Assembly: GCF_035984415.1 (NCBI RefSeq)
Contig: NZ_CP130720.1
Span: forward strand, 1,922,001-1,986,000
Direction: 5' to 3'
Source: Streptomyces sp. NBC_01296
Lineage (GTDB): Bacteria > Actinomycetota > Actinomycetes > Streptomycetales > Streptomycetaceae
Length of the DNA stretch: 64,000 bases
Below, piece by piece: positions 32,954-41,128 of the stretch. A model generated the notes under the pieces. It worked only from the letters and a program-made list of their open reading frames with translations, was not told the DNA's origin and searched no databases. Positions within the stretch are counted from its first letter, which is position 1. Each line of letters opens with the position of its first letter. Made by a program: the position numbers and the translations under genes.

Positions 32954-33176
32954 GAATCTCGTCCGGATGTCCCCGCGGTCCACGCCCACTCGGCACGAAC
33001 CGCGCCCCGGATGCCTGCGTCACCAGGCACCGCACGCCTCACCACGGGCGTCGCCAGCACCACAGCTCCGCCGGACCGACGGCATCCCGCAGCACCGCAA
33101 CACCACACCACACCCGTACCACGCACCCGCGTACCCCTCAGCGCACCCTCATCAGCGCTTCGCCGGAGGCAACACC

Positions 33177-34514
33177 GTGAAGGACATCCTGGACGCGATC
33201 CAGTCGCAGGCCGCTACGGCCGCCGACTTCGCGGCCCTGCCGCTCCCCGACTCGTACCGCGCGATCACCGTGCACAAGGACGAGGCGGAGATGTTCGCAG
33301 GGCTCACCACCCGCGAGAAGGACCCGCGCAAGTCCCTGCACCTCGACCAGGTGCCCGTGCCGGAGCTCGGCCCGGGCGAGGCCCTGGTGGCCGTCATGGC
33401 CTCGTCGGTCAACTACAACTCCGTGTGGACCTCGATCTTCGAGCCCGTGTCCACCTTCAGCTTCCTGGAGCGCTACGGGCGCCTGTCGGAGCTCACCAAG
33501 CGCCACGACCTCCCGTACCACGTCATCGGTTCGGACCTCGCGGGCGTCGTGCTGCGCACCGGCCCTGGCGTCAACGCCTGGAAGCCCGGCGACGAGGTCG
33601 TCGCGCACTGCCTCTCGGTCGAGCTGGAGTCCTCGGACGGCCACAACGACACGATGCTCGACCCCGAGCAGCGCATCTGGGGCTTCGAGACGAACTTCGG
33701 CGGTCTCGCCGAGATCGCACTCGTCAAGTCCAACCAGCTGATGCCCAAGCCCGACCACCTGAGCTGGGAGGAGGCCGCCTCCCCCGGCCTGGTCAACTCC
33801 ACCGCCTACCGCCAGCTGGTCTCGCGCAACGGCGCCGGCATGAAGCAGGGCGACAACGTCCTGATCTGGGGCGCCAGCGGCGGACTCGGCTCGTACGCCA
33901 CCCAGTTCGCACTGGCCGGCGGCGCCAACCCGATCTGCGTCGTCTCCAGCGCGCAGAAGGCGGACATCTGCCGCGCGATGGGCGCGACCGCGATCATCGA
34001 CCGCAGCGCCGAGGGCTACAAGTTCTGGAAGGACGAGCACACCCAGGACCCCAAGGAGTGGAAGCGCTTCGGCAAGCGCATCCGCGAGCTGACCGGCGGC
34101 GAGGACGTGGACATCGTCTTCGAGCACCCGGGCCGCGAGACCTTCGGCGCCTCCGTGTACGTCACCCGCAAGGGCGGCACCATCGTCACCTGCGCCTCGA
34201 CCTCGGGCTACAACCACGAGTACGACAACCGCTACCTGTGGATGTCGCTCAAGCGGATCGTCGGCTCGCACTTCGCCAACTACCGCGAGGCCTGGGAGGC
34301 CAACCGCCTGGTGGCCAAGGGCAAGATCCACCCCACGCTGTCCAAGGTCTACTCCCTCGAGGAGACGGGCCAGGCCGCGTACGACGTCCACCGCAACCTC
34401 CACCAGGGCAAGGTCGGCGTGCTCGCCCTCGCCCCCGAGGAGGGCCTCGGTGTCCGCGACCACGAGATGCGCGCGACGCACCTCGAGGCGATCAACCGTT
34501 TCCGGAACATCTGA
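33177..34514 (+). CDS. ccr: Crotonyl-CoA carboxylase/reductase
   Basis: 445 residues; GTG start with GGAGG 7 bases upstream. Medium-chain reductase fold with the NADPH motif WGASGGLGSY (231-240). Residues reported to hold CO2 in Kitasatospora Ccr fall at identical numbers here: Asn81 (VNYN), Phe170-Glu171 (WGFET) and His365 (GSHFAN), which also supports this start. The enzyme reductively carboxylates crotonyl-CoA to ethylmalonyl-CoA using NADPH and CO2. It is the committed step of the EMC pathway and a source of polyketide extender units. First gene of the ccr-ecm-mcl-mch-acd operon. The 413-bp upstream region has a terminator, an operator-like palindrome and a promoter. Confidence 0.96.
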   Translation: MKDILDAIQSQAATAADFAALPLPDSYRAITVHKDEAEMFAGLTTREKDPRKSLHLDQVPVPELGPGEALVAVMASSVNYNSVWTSIFEPVSTFSFLERYGRLSELTKRHDLPYHVIGSDLAGVVLRTGPGVNAWKPGDEVVAHCLSVELESSDGHNDTMLDPEQRIWGFETNFGGLAEIALVKSNQLMPKPDHLSWEEAASPGLVNSTAYRQLVSRNGAGMKQGDNVLIWGASGGLGSYATQFALAGGANPICVVSSAQKADICRAMGATAIIDRSAEGYKFWKDEHTQDPKEWKRFGKRIRELTGGEDVDIVFEHPGRETFGASVYVTRKGGTIVTCASTSGYNHEYDNRYLWMSLKRIVGSHFANYREAWEANRLVAKGKIHPTLSKVYSLEETGQAAYDVHRNLHQGKVGVLALAPEEGLGVRDHEMRATHLEAINRFRNI

Positions 34515-34545
34515 GACCGTTCAAGGGCCAAAGGGACAGCCTGAG

Positions 34546-36597
34546 ATGACAGAGCGCCAGAAAGACCGTCCGTGGCTCATGCGGACGTACGCCGGCCACT
34601 CCACGGCCGAGGCGTCCAACGAGCTGTACCGCCGCAACCTCGCCAAGGGCCAGACCGGCCTGTCGGTCGCGTTCGACCTTCCGACGCAGACCGGCTACGA
34701 CCCCGACCACATCCTCGCCCGCGGCGAGGTGGGCCGGGTCGGGGTCCCGGTCTCCCATCTGGGCGACATGCGGCGGCTGTTCCAGGACATCCCCCTGGAG
34801 CAGATGAACACCTCGATGACGATCAACGCCACCGCCATGTGGCTGCTGGCGCTCTACCAGGTGGCCGCCGAGGAGCAGGGCGCGGACATCGCCCTGCTCC
34901 AGGGCACCACCCAGAACGACATCGTCAAGGAGTACCTCTCGCGCGGGACGCACGTCTTCCCGCCCGGGCCCTCGCTCCGCCTGACGACGGACATGATCGC
35001 GTACACGGTCAACCACATCCCGAAGTGGAACCCGATCAACATCTGCTCGTACCACCTCCAGGAGGCCGGGGCCACCCCGGTCCAGGAGATCTCGTACGCG
35101 ATGTCGACCGCGATCGCCGTGCTGGACTCGGTGCGCGACTCGGGCCAGGTCCCGGAGGATCGTTTCGGCGAAGTGGTCGCCCGTATCTCGTTCTTCGTGA
35201 ACGCGGGCGTCCGCTTCATCGAGGAGATGTGCAAGATGCGCGCCTTCGGCCGCATCTGGGACAAGGTCACCCGCGAGCGCTACGGCATCGAGAACGAGAA
35301 GCAGCGTCGCTTCCGCTACGGCGTCCAGGTCAACTCCCTGGGCCTGACCGAGGCCCAGCCGGAGAACAACGTCCAGCGCATCGTGCTGGAGATGCTCGCG
35401 GTCACCCTCTCCAAGGACGCCCGCGCCCGCGCCGTGCAGCTGCCCGCCTGGAACGAGGCGCTGGGCCTGCCCCGGCCCTGGGACCAGCAGTGGTCGCTGC
35501 GCATCCAGCAGGTCCTGGCGCACGAGAGCGACCTGCTGGAGTACGAGGACATCTTCGCCGGATCCCACGTCATCGAGGCCAAAGTCGACTCCCTGGTCGC
35601 CGACTGCCTGGCCGAGATCGACCGGATCCAGGAGATGGGCGGCGCGATGGCCGCCGTCGAGTCCGGGTACCTGAAGGGCGAGCTCGTCTCCTCGCACGCC
35701 GAGCGGCGGGCCCGGATCGAGGCAGGCGAGGACAAGATCGTCGGCGTCAACTGCTTCGAGCAGACCGAGGAGAATCCGCTCACCGCCGACCTGGACGGCG
35801 CCATCATGACGGTCGACCCGGCCGTCGAGGCGCTGACCGTGGAGCGGATCGGCCGCTGGCGCGCCGAGCGTCAGGAGTCCTCGGAGCGGCAGGGGGGCGG
35901 CGACCCGTTCGTCTTCCCGACGGTGATGCAGGCCCTGGACCGGCTCAAGCAGGCCGCGGCCGGGACCGAGAACCTGATGGAGGCCACCCTCGAGTGCGCC
36001 CGGGCCGGTGTCACCACCGGCGAGTGGGCGAACGCCCTGCGCGAGGTGTTCGGCGAGTTCCGCGCCCCGACCGGGGTCTCCTCGGCCCCGGTGGCCGTCA
36101 CCGCCGAAGCGGGCACGCCGATGGCACTCGTCCGCGAGAAGGTCGCGCGTACCGCCGATGACCTGGGCTCCGGCCGGCTGCGCCTGCTGGTCGGCAAGCC
36201 CGGCCTGGACGGTCACTCCAACGGCGCCGAGCAGATCGCCGTACGGGCCCGCGACGCCGGTTTCGAGGTGGTCTACCAGGGCATCCGGCTGACGCCCGAG
36301 GAGATCTCCTCGGCGGCGCTGGCCGAGGACGTGCACTGCGTGGGACTGTCCATCCTGTCCGGTTCGCACAGCGCGCTCGTGCCGGACGTGCTGGAACGCC
36401 TCCGTACGGCGGGGGCGGGTGACATCCCCGTCGTGCTCGGCGGCATCATTCCGAACGCCGATGCCATCGCCCTCAAGGCGGCCGGAGTCGCCGCCGTCTT
36501 CACACCCAAGGACTTCGGTATCACGGAGATCATCGGCCGTATCGTCGACGAGATCCGGAAAGCGAACAAGCTCGACCCTCTGGAGGTCCCCGCATGA
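34546..36597 (+). CDS. ecm: Ethylmalonyl-CoA mutase (MeaA-like, B12-dependent)
   Basis: 683 residues. The N-terminal TIM-barrel substrate domain begins with RPWLMRTYAGHSTAEASNEL and GQTGLSVAFDLPTQTGYD, as in the methylmalonyl-CoA mutase family. The C-terminal cobalamin domain carries KPGLDGHSNGAEQIA (DxHxxG, with the lower-ligand His) and GGIIPNADA. It fuses catalytic and B12-binding domains in one chain. It rearranges (2R)-ethylmalonyl-CoA to methylsuccinyl-CoA. Starts 31 bases after ccr with AAGGGA upstream and overlaps the lyase gene by 4 bases (ATGA). Confidence 0.93.
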   Translation: MTERQKDRPWLMRTYAGHSTAEASNELYRRNLAKGQTGLSVAFDLPTQTGYDPDHILARGEVGRVGVPVSHLGDMRRLFQDIPLEQMNTSMTINATAMWLLALYQVAAEEQGADIALLQGTTQNDIVKEYLSRGTHVFPPGPSLRLTTDMIAYTVNHIPKWNPINICSYHLQEAGATPVQEISYAMSTAIAVLDSVRDSGQVPEDRFGEVVARISFFVNAGVRFIEEMCKMRAFGRIWDKVTRERYGIENEKQRRFRYGVQVNSLGLTEAQPENNVQRIVLEMLAVTLSKDARARAVQLPAWNEALGLPRPWDQQWSLRIQQVLAHESDLLEYEDIFAGSHVIEAKVDSLVADCLAEIDRIQEMGGAMAAVESGYLKGELVSSHAERRARIEAGEDKIVGVNCFEQTEENPLTADLDGAIMTVDPAVEALTVERIGRWRAERQESSERQGGGDPFVFPTVMQALDRLKQAAAGTENLMEATLECARAGVTTGEWANALREVFGEFRAPTGVSSAPVAVTAEAGTPMALVREKVARTADDLGSGRLRLLVGKPGLDGHSNGAEQIAVRARDAGFEVVYQGIRLTPEEISSAALAEDVHCVGLSILSGSHSALVPDVLERLRTAGAGDIPVVLGGIIPNADAIALKAAGVAAVFTPKDFGITEIIGRIVDEIRKANKLDPLEVPA

Positions 36598-37568
36598 CCA
36601 CGCCCACGTCTCCCGTGAACCGGCTGCGGCCGCGCCGCTCCTGCCTCGCGGTTCCGGGCTCGAACCCGCGGTTCCTGGAGAAGGCCCAGGGCCTGCCGGC
36701 CGACCAGGTCTTCCTCGACCTCGAGGACGCCTGCGCCCCGCTCGCCAAGGAAGGCGCCCGCCACACGATCGTGGACGCGCTGAACAACGGCGACTGGACC
36801 GGCAAGACCCGGGTCGTGCGCGTCAACGACTGGACCACGCACTGGACGTACCGCGACGTCATCACGGTCGTGGAGGGCGCGGGCCAGAACCTCGACTGCA
36901 TCATGCTGCCGAAGGTCCAGGACGCCCAGCAGGTCGTGGCGCTGGACCTGCTGCTGACCCAGATCGAGAAGACGATGGGCTTCGAGGTCGGCAAGATCGG
37001 CATCGAGGCGCAGATCGAGAACGCCAAGGGCCTGGTCAACGTCGACGAGATCGCGGCCGCCTCGCCGCGGCTGGAGACCATCATCTTCGGCCCGGCCGAC
37101 TTCATGGCCTCGATCAACATGAAGTCGCTGGTCGTGGGCATGCAGCCGCCCGGCTACCCGGCGGACGCGTACCACTACATCCTGATGCGGATCCTGATGG
37201 CGGCCCGCATGCACAACCTCCAGGCGATCGACGGCCCCTTCCTCCAGATCCGCGACGTGGACGCGTACCGCGAGGTGGCGGGCCGGGCGGCGGCGCTGGG
37301 CTTCGACGGCAAGTGGGTGCTGCACCCGGGCCAGGTCGACGCGGCGAACGAGGTCTTCTCCCCCTCCCAGGAGGACTACGACCACTCCGAGCTGATCCTC
37401 GACGCGTACGACTGGTGCACGTCCGAGGCCGGCGGCAAGAAGGGCTCGGCCATGCTCGGCGACGAGATGATCGACGAGGCCAGCCGCAAGATGGCCCTGG
37501 TCATCGCGGGCAAGGGCCGCGCGGCCGGGATGCAGCGCACCACCAAGTTCGAGATCCCGGAGGCCTGA
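36594..37568 (+). CDS. HpcH/HpaI-family CoA ester lyase (malyl/methylmalyl-CoA lyase type)
   Basis: 324 residues. SCLAVPGSNPRFLEKAQGLP opens the barrel. DQVFLDLEDACAPLAK holds the Glu-Asp Mg2+ ligands, IEAQIENAKGLVN supplies the second Glu, and FGPADFMASI is the conserved CoA ester lyase loop. In the EMC pathway this enzyme splits 3-methylmalyl-CoA to glyoxylate and propionyl-CoA, and may condense or cleave malyl-CoA. Start overlaps the mutase stop (ATGA), so translation is coupled. The MaoC gene follows after 5 bases. Confidence 0.92.
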   Translation: MTTPTSPVNRLRPRRSCLAVPGSNPRFLEKAQGLPADQVFLDLEDACAPLAKEGARHTIVDALNNGDWTGKTRVVRVNDWTTHWTYRDVITVVEGAGQNLDCIMLPKVQDAQQVVALDLLLTQIEKTMGFEVGKIGIEAQIENAKGLVNVDEIAAASPRLETIIFGPADFMASINMKSLVVGMQPPGYPADAYHYILMRILMAARMHNLQAIDGPFLQIRDVDAYREVAGRAAALGFDGKWVLHPGQVDAANEVFSPSQEDYDHSELILDAYDWCTSEAGGKKGSAMLGDEMIDEASRKMALVIAGKGRAAGMQRTTKFEIPEA

Positions 37569-37573
37569 TCCCG

Positions 37574-38086
37574 ATGCAGTTCGGACGCACTTACGAAGAG
37601 TTCGAGGTCGGGGCGGTCTACAAGCACTGGCCCGGAAAGACGGTCACCGAGTACGACGACCACCTCTTCTGCCTGCTGACCATGAACCACCACCCGCTCC
37701 ACATGGACAGCAATTACGCGGAGAACACGACCGACTTCGGCAAGAACGTGGTCGTGGGCAACTACATCTACTCGCTGCTGCTGGGCATGTCCGTGCCGGA
37801 CGTCTCCGGGAAGGCCATCGCCAACCTGGAGATCGAGTCCCTGCGGCACGTGGCGCCGACCTTCCACGGCGACACCGTCTACGGCGAGACCACGGTCCTC
37901 GACAAGACCCCGTCGAAGTCGAAGAACGACCGCGGCATCGTCTACGTGGAGACCAAGGGCTACAAGCAGGACGGCACCCTCGTCTGCGTCTTCCGGCGCA
38001 AGGTGATGGTCCCGACCGAGACGTACATCAAGGAGCGCGGCGGCGAGCAGCCCGGCCGCCCCACGCTGAAGGAACAGGGGAAGTAG
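37574..38086 (+). CDS. MaoC-like hydratase (mesaconyl-CoA hydratase candidate)
   Basis: 170 residues, single hot-dog domain. The hydratase motif near DDHLFCLLTMNHHPLHMD (D-x4-N-x2-H-like) is present, with NVVVGNYIYSLLLGMS following. In the EMC pathway a MaoC-type enzyme hydrates mesaconyl-C1-CoA to beta-methylmalyl-CoA. It is shorter than the two-domain Mch of alphaproteobacteria, so the assignment rests on operon position. GGAGG lies 11 bases upstream. The dehydrogenase gene begins 2 bases after its stop. Confidence 0.88.
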   Translation: MQFGRTYEEFEVGAVYKHWPGKTVTEYDDHLFCLLTMNHHPLHMDSNYAENTTDFGKNVVVGNYIYSLLLGMSVPDVSGKAIANLEIESLRHVAPTFHGDTVYGETTVLDKTPSKSKNDRGIVYVETKGYKQDGTLVCVFRRKVMVPTETYIKERGGEQPGRPTLKEQGK

Positions 38087-38088
38087 CC

Positions 38089-39294
38089 ATGGCCCGACTC
38101 GCCCAGACCGCCGGGCTCACCGACGTCCAGCGGGAGATCCTCAAGACCGTCCGGGAGTTCGTCGACAAGGAGATCATCCCGGTCGCGACCGAGCTCGAAC
38201 ACCGTGACGAGTACCCGCAGCAGATCGTCGACGGCCTCAAGGAGCTCGGCCTCTTCGGACTGATGATCCCCGAGGAGTACGGCGGCCTGGGTGAGTCGCT
38301 GCTCACCTACGCCCTGTGCGTGGAGGAGATAGCGCGGGGCTGGATGTCCGTCTCGGGCATCATCAACACCCACTTCATCGTGGCGTACATGCTCAAGCAG
38401 CACGGCACGCAGGAGCAGAAGGACCACTTCCTGCCCCGCATGGCGCTGGGAGAGGTGCGCGGCGCGTTCTCGATGTCCGAGCCGGGGCTGGGCTCCGACG
38501 TGTCGGCCATCACGTCCAAGGCGGTCAAGGACGGCGACGAGTACGTCCTGAACGGCCAGAAGATGTGGCTGACGAACGGCGGCAGCTCCACGCTGGTGGC
38601 GGTCCTCGTGCGAAGTGACGAAGGCCACCCCGAGGGCACGGCCCCGCACAAGTCGATGACGACCTTCCTCGTCGAGAAGGAGCCGGGCTTCGGTGAGGTC
38701 CGTCCGGGCCTGACCATCCCGGGCAAGATCGACAAGATGGGCTACAAGGGCGTCGACACGACCGAGCTCATCATGGACGGACTGCGCATTCCGGCCAATC
38801 GGGTCCTCGGAGGCCAGACGGGCCGAGGGTTTTACCAAATGATGGACGGGGTCGAGGTCGGCCGCGTCAACGTGGCGGCCCGTGGCTGCGGTGTCGCTCA
38901 GCGTGCATTCGAGCTGGGTGTCTCGTATGCCCAGCAACGTCACACTTTCGGCAAGGCGATCGCCGAGCACCAGGCCATCCAGTTCAAGCTGGCCGAGATG
39001 GCTACCAAGGTCGAGGCCGCCCATGCGATGATGGTGAATGCAGCACGCAAAAAGGACTCCGGGGAACGAAACGACCTCGAAGCAGGGATGGCGAAGTACC
39101 TCGCCTCCGAATACTGCAAGGAGGTGGTGGAGGACGCCTTCCGTATCCATGGCGGCTACGGATTCTCGAAGGAGTACGAGATCGAGCGCCTCTACCGCGA
39201 GGCACCGATGCTGCTGATCGGTGAAGGGACGGCCGAAATCCAGAAAATGATCATCGGTCGGCGCCTTCTCGAGGAGTACCGACTCCAGGGCTGA
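38089..39294 (+). CDS. Acyl-CoA dehydrogenase (methylsuccinyl-CoA dehydrogenase candidate)
   Basis: 401 residues, standard ACAD length. Signature segments: GAFSMSEPGLGSDVSAI (FAD/substrate loop), FGKAIAEHQAIQFKLAEMAT, and FRIHGGYGFSKEYEIERLYR. It ends in the LIGEGTAEIQKMIIGRRLL region, where the catalytic Glu precedes GT. It would oxidise (2S)-methylsuccinyl-CoA to mesaconyl-CoA with an FAD cofactor. Known proteobacterial enzymes are longer, so function rests on context. GGGGAAG lies 5-6 bases upstream; a hairpin terminator follows at 39301. Last gene of the EMC operon. Confidence 0.9.
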   Translation: MARLAQTAGLTDVQREILKTVREFVDKEIIPVATELEHRDEYPQQIVDGLKELGLFGLMIPEEYGGLGESLLTYALCVEEIARGWMSVSGIINTHFIVAYMLKQHGTQEQKDHFLPRMALGEVRGAFSMSEPGLGSDVSAITSKAVKDGDEYVLNGQKMWLTNGGSSTLVAVLVRSDEGHPEGTAPHKSMTTFLVEKEPGFGEVRPGLTIPGKIDKMGYKGVDTTELIMDGLRIPANRVLGGQTGRGFYQMMDGVEVGRVNVAARGCGVAQRAFELGVSYAQQRHTFGKAIAEHQAIQFKLAEMATKVEAAHAMMVNAARKKDSGERNDLEAGMAKYLASEYCKEVVEDAFRIHGGYGFSKEYEIERLYREAPMLLIGEGTAEIQKMIIGRRLLEEYRLQG

Positions 39295-39300
39295 AAGTCC

Positions 39301-39337
39301 CTTTTGCGGCGGATCCTCCATGGGTCCGTCGCAAAAG
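39301..39337. terminator. Hairpin terminator after the EMC operon
   Basis: CTTTTGCGGCGGATCC pairs with GGGTCCGTCGCAAAAG with two or three mismatches around a short loop, 6 bases after the dehydrogenase stop. The A/T-bearing ends make it work in both directions. Confidence 0.7.
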
Positions 39338-39383
39338 AATCACTGGCAGTCACTGGCTCGCGGCCATCGACTCGGCTTCTGGC

Positions 39384-39414
39384 TTGCCCAGTTGTTGCGT
39401 GCAACCGATAGCAT
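39384..39414 (+). promoter_or_regulatory. Candidate psd promoter
   Basis: TTGCCC (39384-39389) and TAGCAT (39409-39414) with a long 19-base spacer, 66 bases before the psd start. Weak because of the spacer. Confidence 0.3.
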
Positions 39415-39480
39415 TCCAGTAAAGCCGCCGTCCCGTCCCCCTGTTTGCGGCGCGGCAATCACCCGCTACGAAGGTCATCC

Positions 39481-40137
39481 ATGCCCCACAGCCAAACCTC
39501 TGCACCTCGCGTCGGCATCCTCGGTGGACGTCTCGCACGCGGAGCATCGCCGTGGCTTCTGCCGACCGTCGCCACCGCTGCGCTCAGCCTCACCCGGGCC
39601 CGCAAGTCCGGGCGCTGGGCGGCAGTGGCCGTGCCCACCACCGCTCTCGCGGCGGGCATGCTGTGGTTCTTCCGCGACCCCGAGCGTGAGATCACGCAGG
39701 GCCGGGTCATCTCGCCCGCCGACGGTGTGGTGCAGAGCATCATGCCGTGGAAGGACGGGCGGACCCGGGTCGCGATCTTCATGAGCCCGCTGAATGTCCA
39801 CGTCAACCGCGCGCCCCTCGCGGGCACGGTGACGTCCGTGGAGCACATCCCCGGCGGGTTCGTCCCGGCGTTCAACAAGGAGAGCGAGAACAACGAGCGC
39901 GTTGTCTGGCACTTCGACACCGAACTCGGCGACATCGAGATGGTGCAGATCGCCGGCGCCGTCGCACGCCGCATCGTCCCGTACCTGCCGGCCGGTACCA
40001 AGGTGGAGCAGGGCGAACGCATCGGTCTGATCCGCTTCGGCTCCCGCGTCGACATCTACCTCCCCGAGGGTGTCGAGGTCGCGGTCGAGGTCGGTCAGGC
40101 CACCACCGCGGGGGTGACCCGAATTGACCGTGACTGA
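39481..40137 (+). CDS. psd: Phosphatidylserine decarboxylase proenzyme (archaeal/short type)
   Basis: 218 residues. One hydrophobic region (residues 26-62), then FRDPEREI, ISPADGVVQSI and FMSPLNVHVNRAP (catalytic Asp and His region). Near the end RFGSRVDIYLP carries the Gly-Ser where self-cleavage creates the pyruvoyl group. Decarboxylates phosphatidylserine to phosphatidylethanolamine at the membrane. GAAGG lies 6 bases upstream of the ATG. Its end overlaps the start of pssA, so precursor synthesis and decarboxylation are coupled. Confidence 0.93.
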   Translation: MPHSQTSAPRVGILGGRLARGASPWLLPTVATAALSLTRARKSGRWAAVAVPTTALAAGMLWFFRDPEREITQGRVISPADGVVQSIMPWKDGRTRVAIFMSPLNVHVNRAPLAGTVTSVEHIPGGFVPAFNKESENNERVVWHFDTELGDIEMVQIAGAVARRIVPYLPAGTKVEQGERIGLIRFGSRVDIYLPEGVEVAVEVGQATTAGVTRIDRD

Positions 40138-40996
40138 CCCTGAGACTCCCACCACACCGTCGAGTGGGTGGGTGCCCGAGGCCGCGGAGGCGGAGTCCGC
40201 CGAGGACGACATGCCGCTCTCGCTGCGGCTGTCGATAGCGGACACCCTCACCCTCGGCAACGCGACGTGCGGATTCATGGCGGTGTACTTCACCACCACC
40301 GGGATCCTCATCCCGCACCTCACCGGCAGCGGCGAGTCCGGCATGGCCCGCAACAGCGCCGCGACGGCAGTGATACTGATGCTGCTCGCCGCGGTCTTCG
40401 ACCTCTTCGACGGCATCGTGGCCCGCAAGCTGCGCAGCTCGCCGATGGGCGCCGAGCTGGACAACCTGTCCGACCTGATCAGCTTCGGCCTGGCTCCCGC
40501 GTACTTCGTGCTGGTGTACGGCATGGTCGCCGACGACGCGGTGCAGAAGATGTCCGCGCTGGCCGCGATCGTGGTGCTGCTGGCCGTGGTGCTCAGACTC
40601 GCGAGATTCAGCTGCGTGACGATGAAGGACGGCATGTTCCAGGGCATGCCGAGCCCCTTCGGCGCGCTGACGGTCGTCTCGATCGTGCTGCTCGAGCTGC
40701 CGTTCGTCCCGACGCTGCTGGCGATCATCGGGGTGGCGTGGCTGATGGTGAGCCGCGTCGAGTACCCGAAGCCGCGCGGTGTCCTCGCGGTGGCGATGCT
40801 GAGCTGGATCATCGGGGCCATGGGCCTGCTGGCGGCCTGGGCGTTCGACGCCCCGGGCGGTCAGATGCTGCTCCAGGCGGGCTGCGCGCTGCAGATCGCC
40901 ATGGCGGCGACCATCCCGCTGTTCGCGACGACCCGTCGCGCGAACACCTTCCGCCACAACCGCCGCGAGGCGCGAGCGGCGTCGCAGCTCCCGTAA
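40124..40996 (+). CDS. pssA: CDP-diacylglycerol--serine O-phosphatidyltransferase
   Basis: 290 residues from a TTG; a GTG two codons later (40130) is equally plausible. Seven or so membrane segments. The CDP-alcohol phosphotransferase motif DGIVARKLRSSPMGAELD followed by NLSD gives the required D-G-x2-A-R-x8-G-x3-D-x3-D. Makes phosphatidylserine from CDP-diacylglycerol and serine; psd directly upstream converts it onward. Overlaps psd by 8-14 bases. A GC hairpin with TTT follows the gene. Confidence 0.92.
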   Translation: MTVTDPETPTTPSSGWVPEAAEAESAEDDMPLSLRLSIADTLTLGNATCGFMAVYFTTTGILIPHLTGSGESGMARNSAATAVILMLLAAVFDLFDGIVARKLRSSPMGAELDNLSDLISFGLAPAYFVLVYGMVADDAVQKMSALAAIVVLLAVVLRLARFSCVTMKDGMFQGMPSPFGALTVVSIVLLELPFVPTLLAIIGVAWLMVSRVEYPKPRGVLAVAMLSWIIGAMGLLAAWAFDAPGGQMLLQAGCALQIAMAATIPLFATTRRANTFRHNRREARAASQLP

Positions 40997-41021
40997 CACG
41001 GGTCACTGCAGTTCGTACGAG

Positions 41022-41053
41022 GCCCCCGGCCGCCCTCAGGCGCCGGGGGCTTT
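41022..41053 (+). terminator. Terminator after psd-pssA
   Basis: GCCCCCGGC and GCCGGGGGC arms separated by about 12 bases and followed by TTT, 25 bases after the pssA stop. Confidence 0.7.
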
Positions 41054-41128
41054 CGCATGCCCCCGGCGGCTACGCTTGATGTCGGAAAATCGCCAGCCCA
41101 GCGAGGGCCGGCCCGGGATGCTGGAGCC

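Noticed and set aside
32910..33176. N-terminal extension of Ccr
   Set aside because: It crosses the promoter and operator. With the GTG at 33177 the CO2-binding residues fall at the same numbers as in the characterised enzyme.
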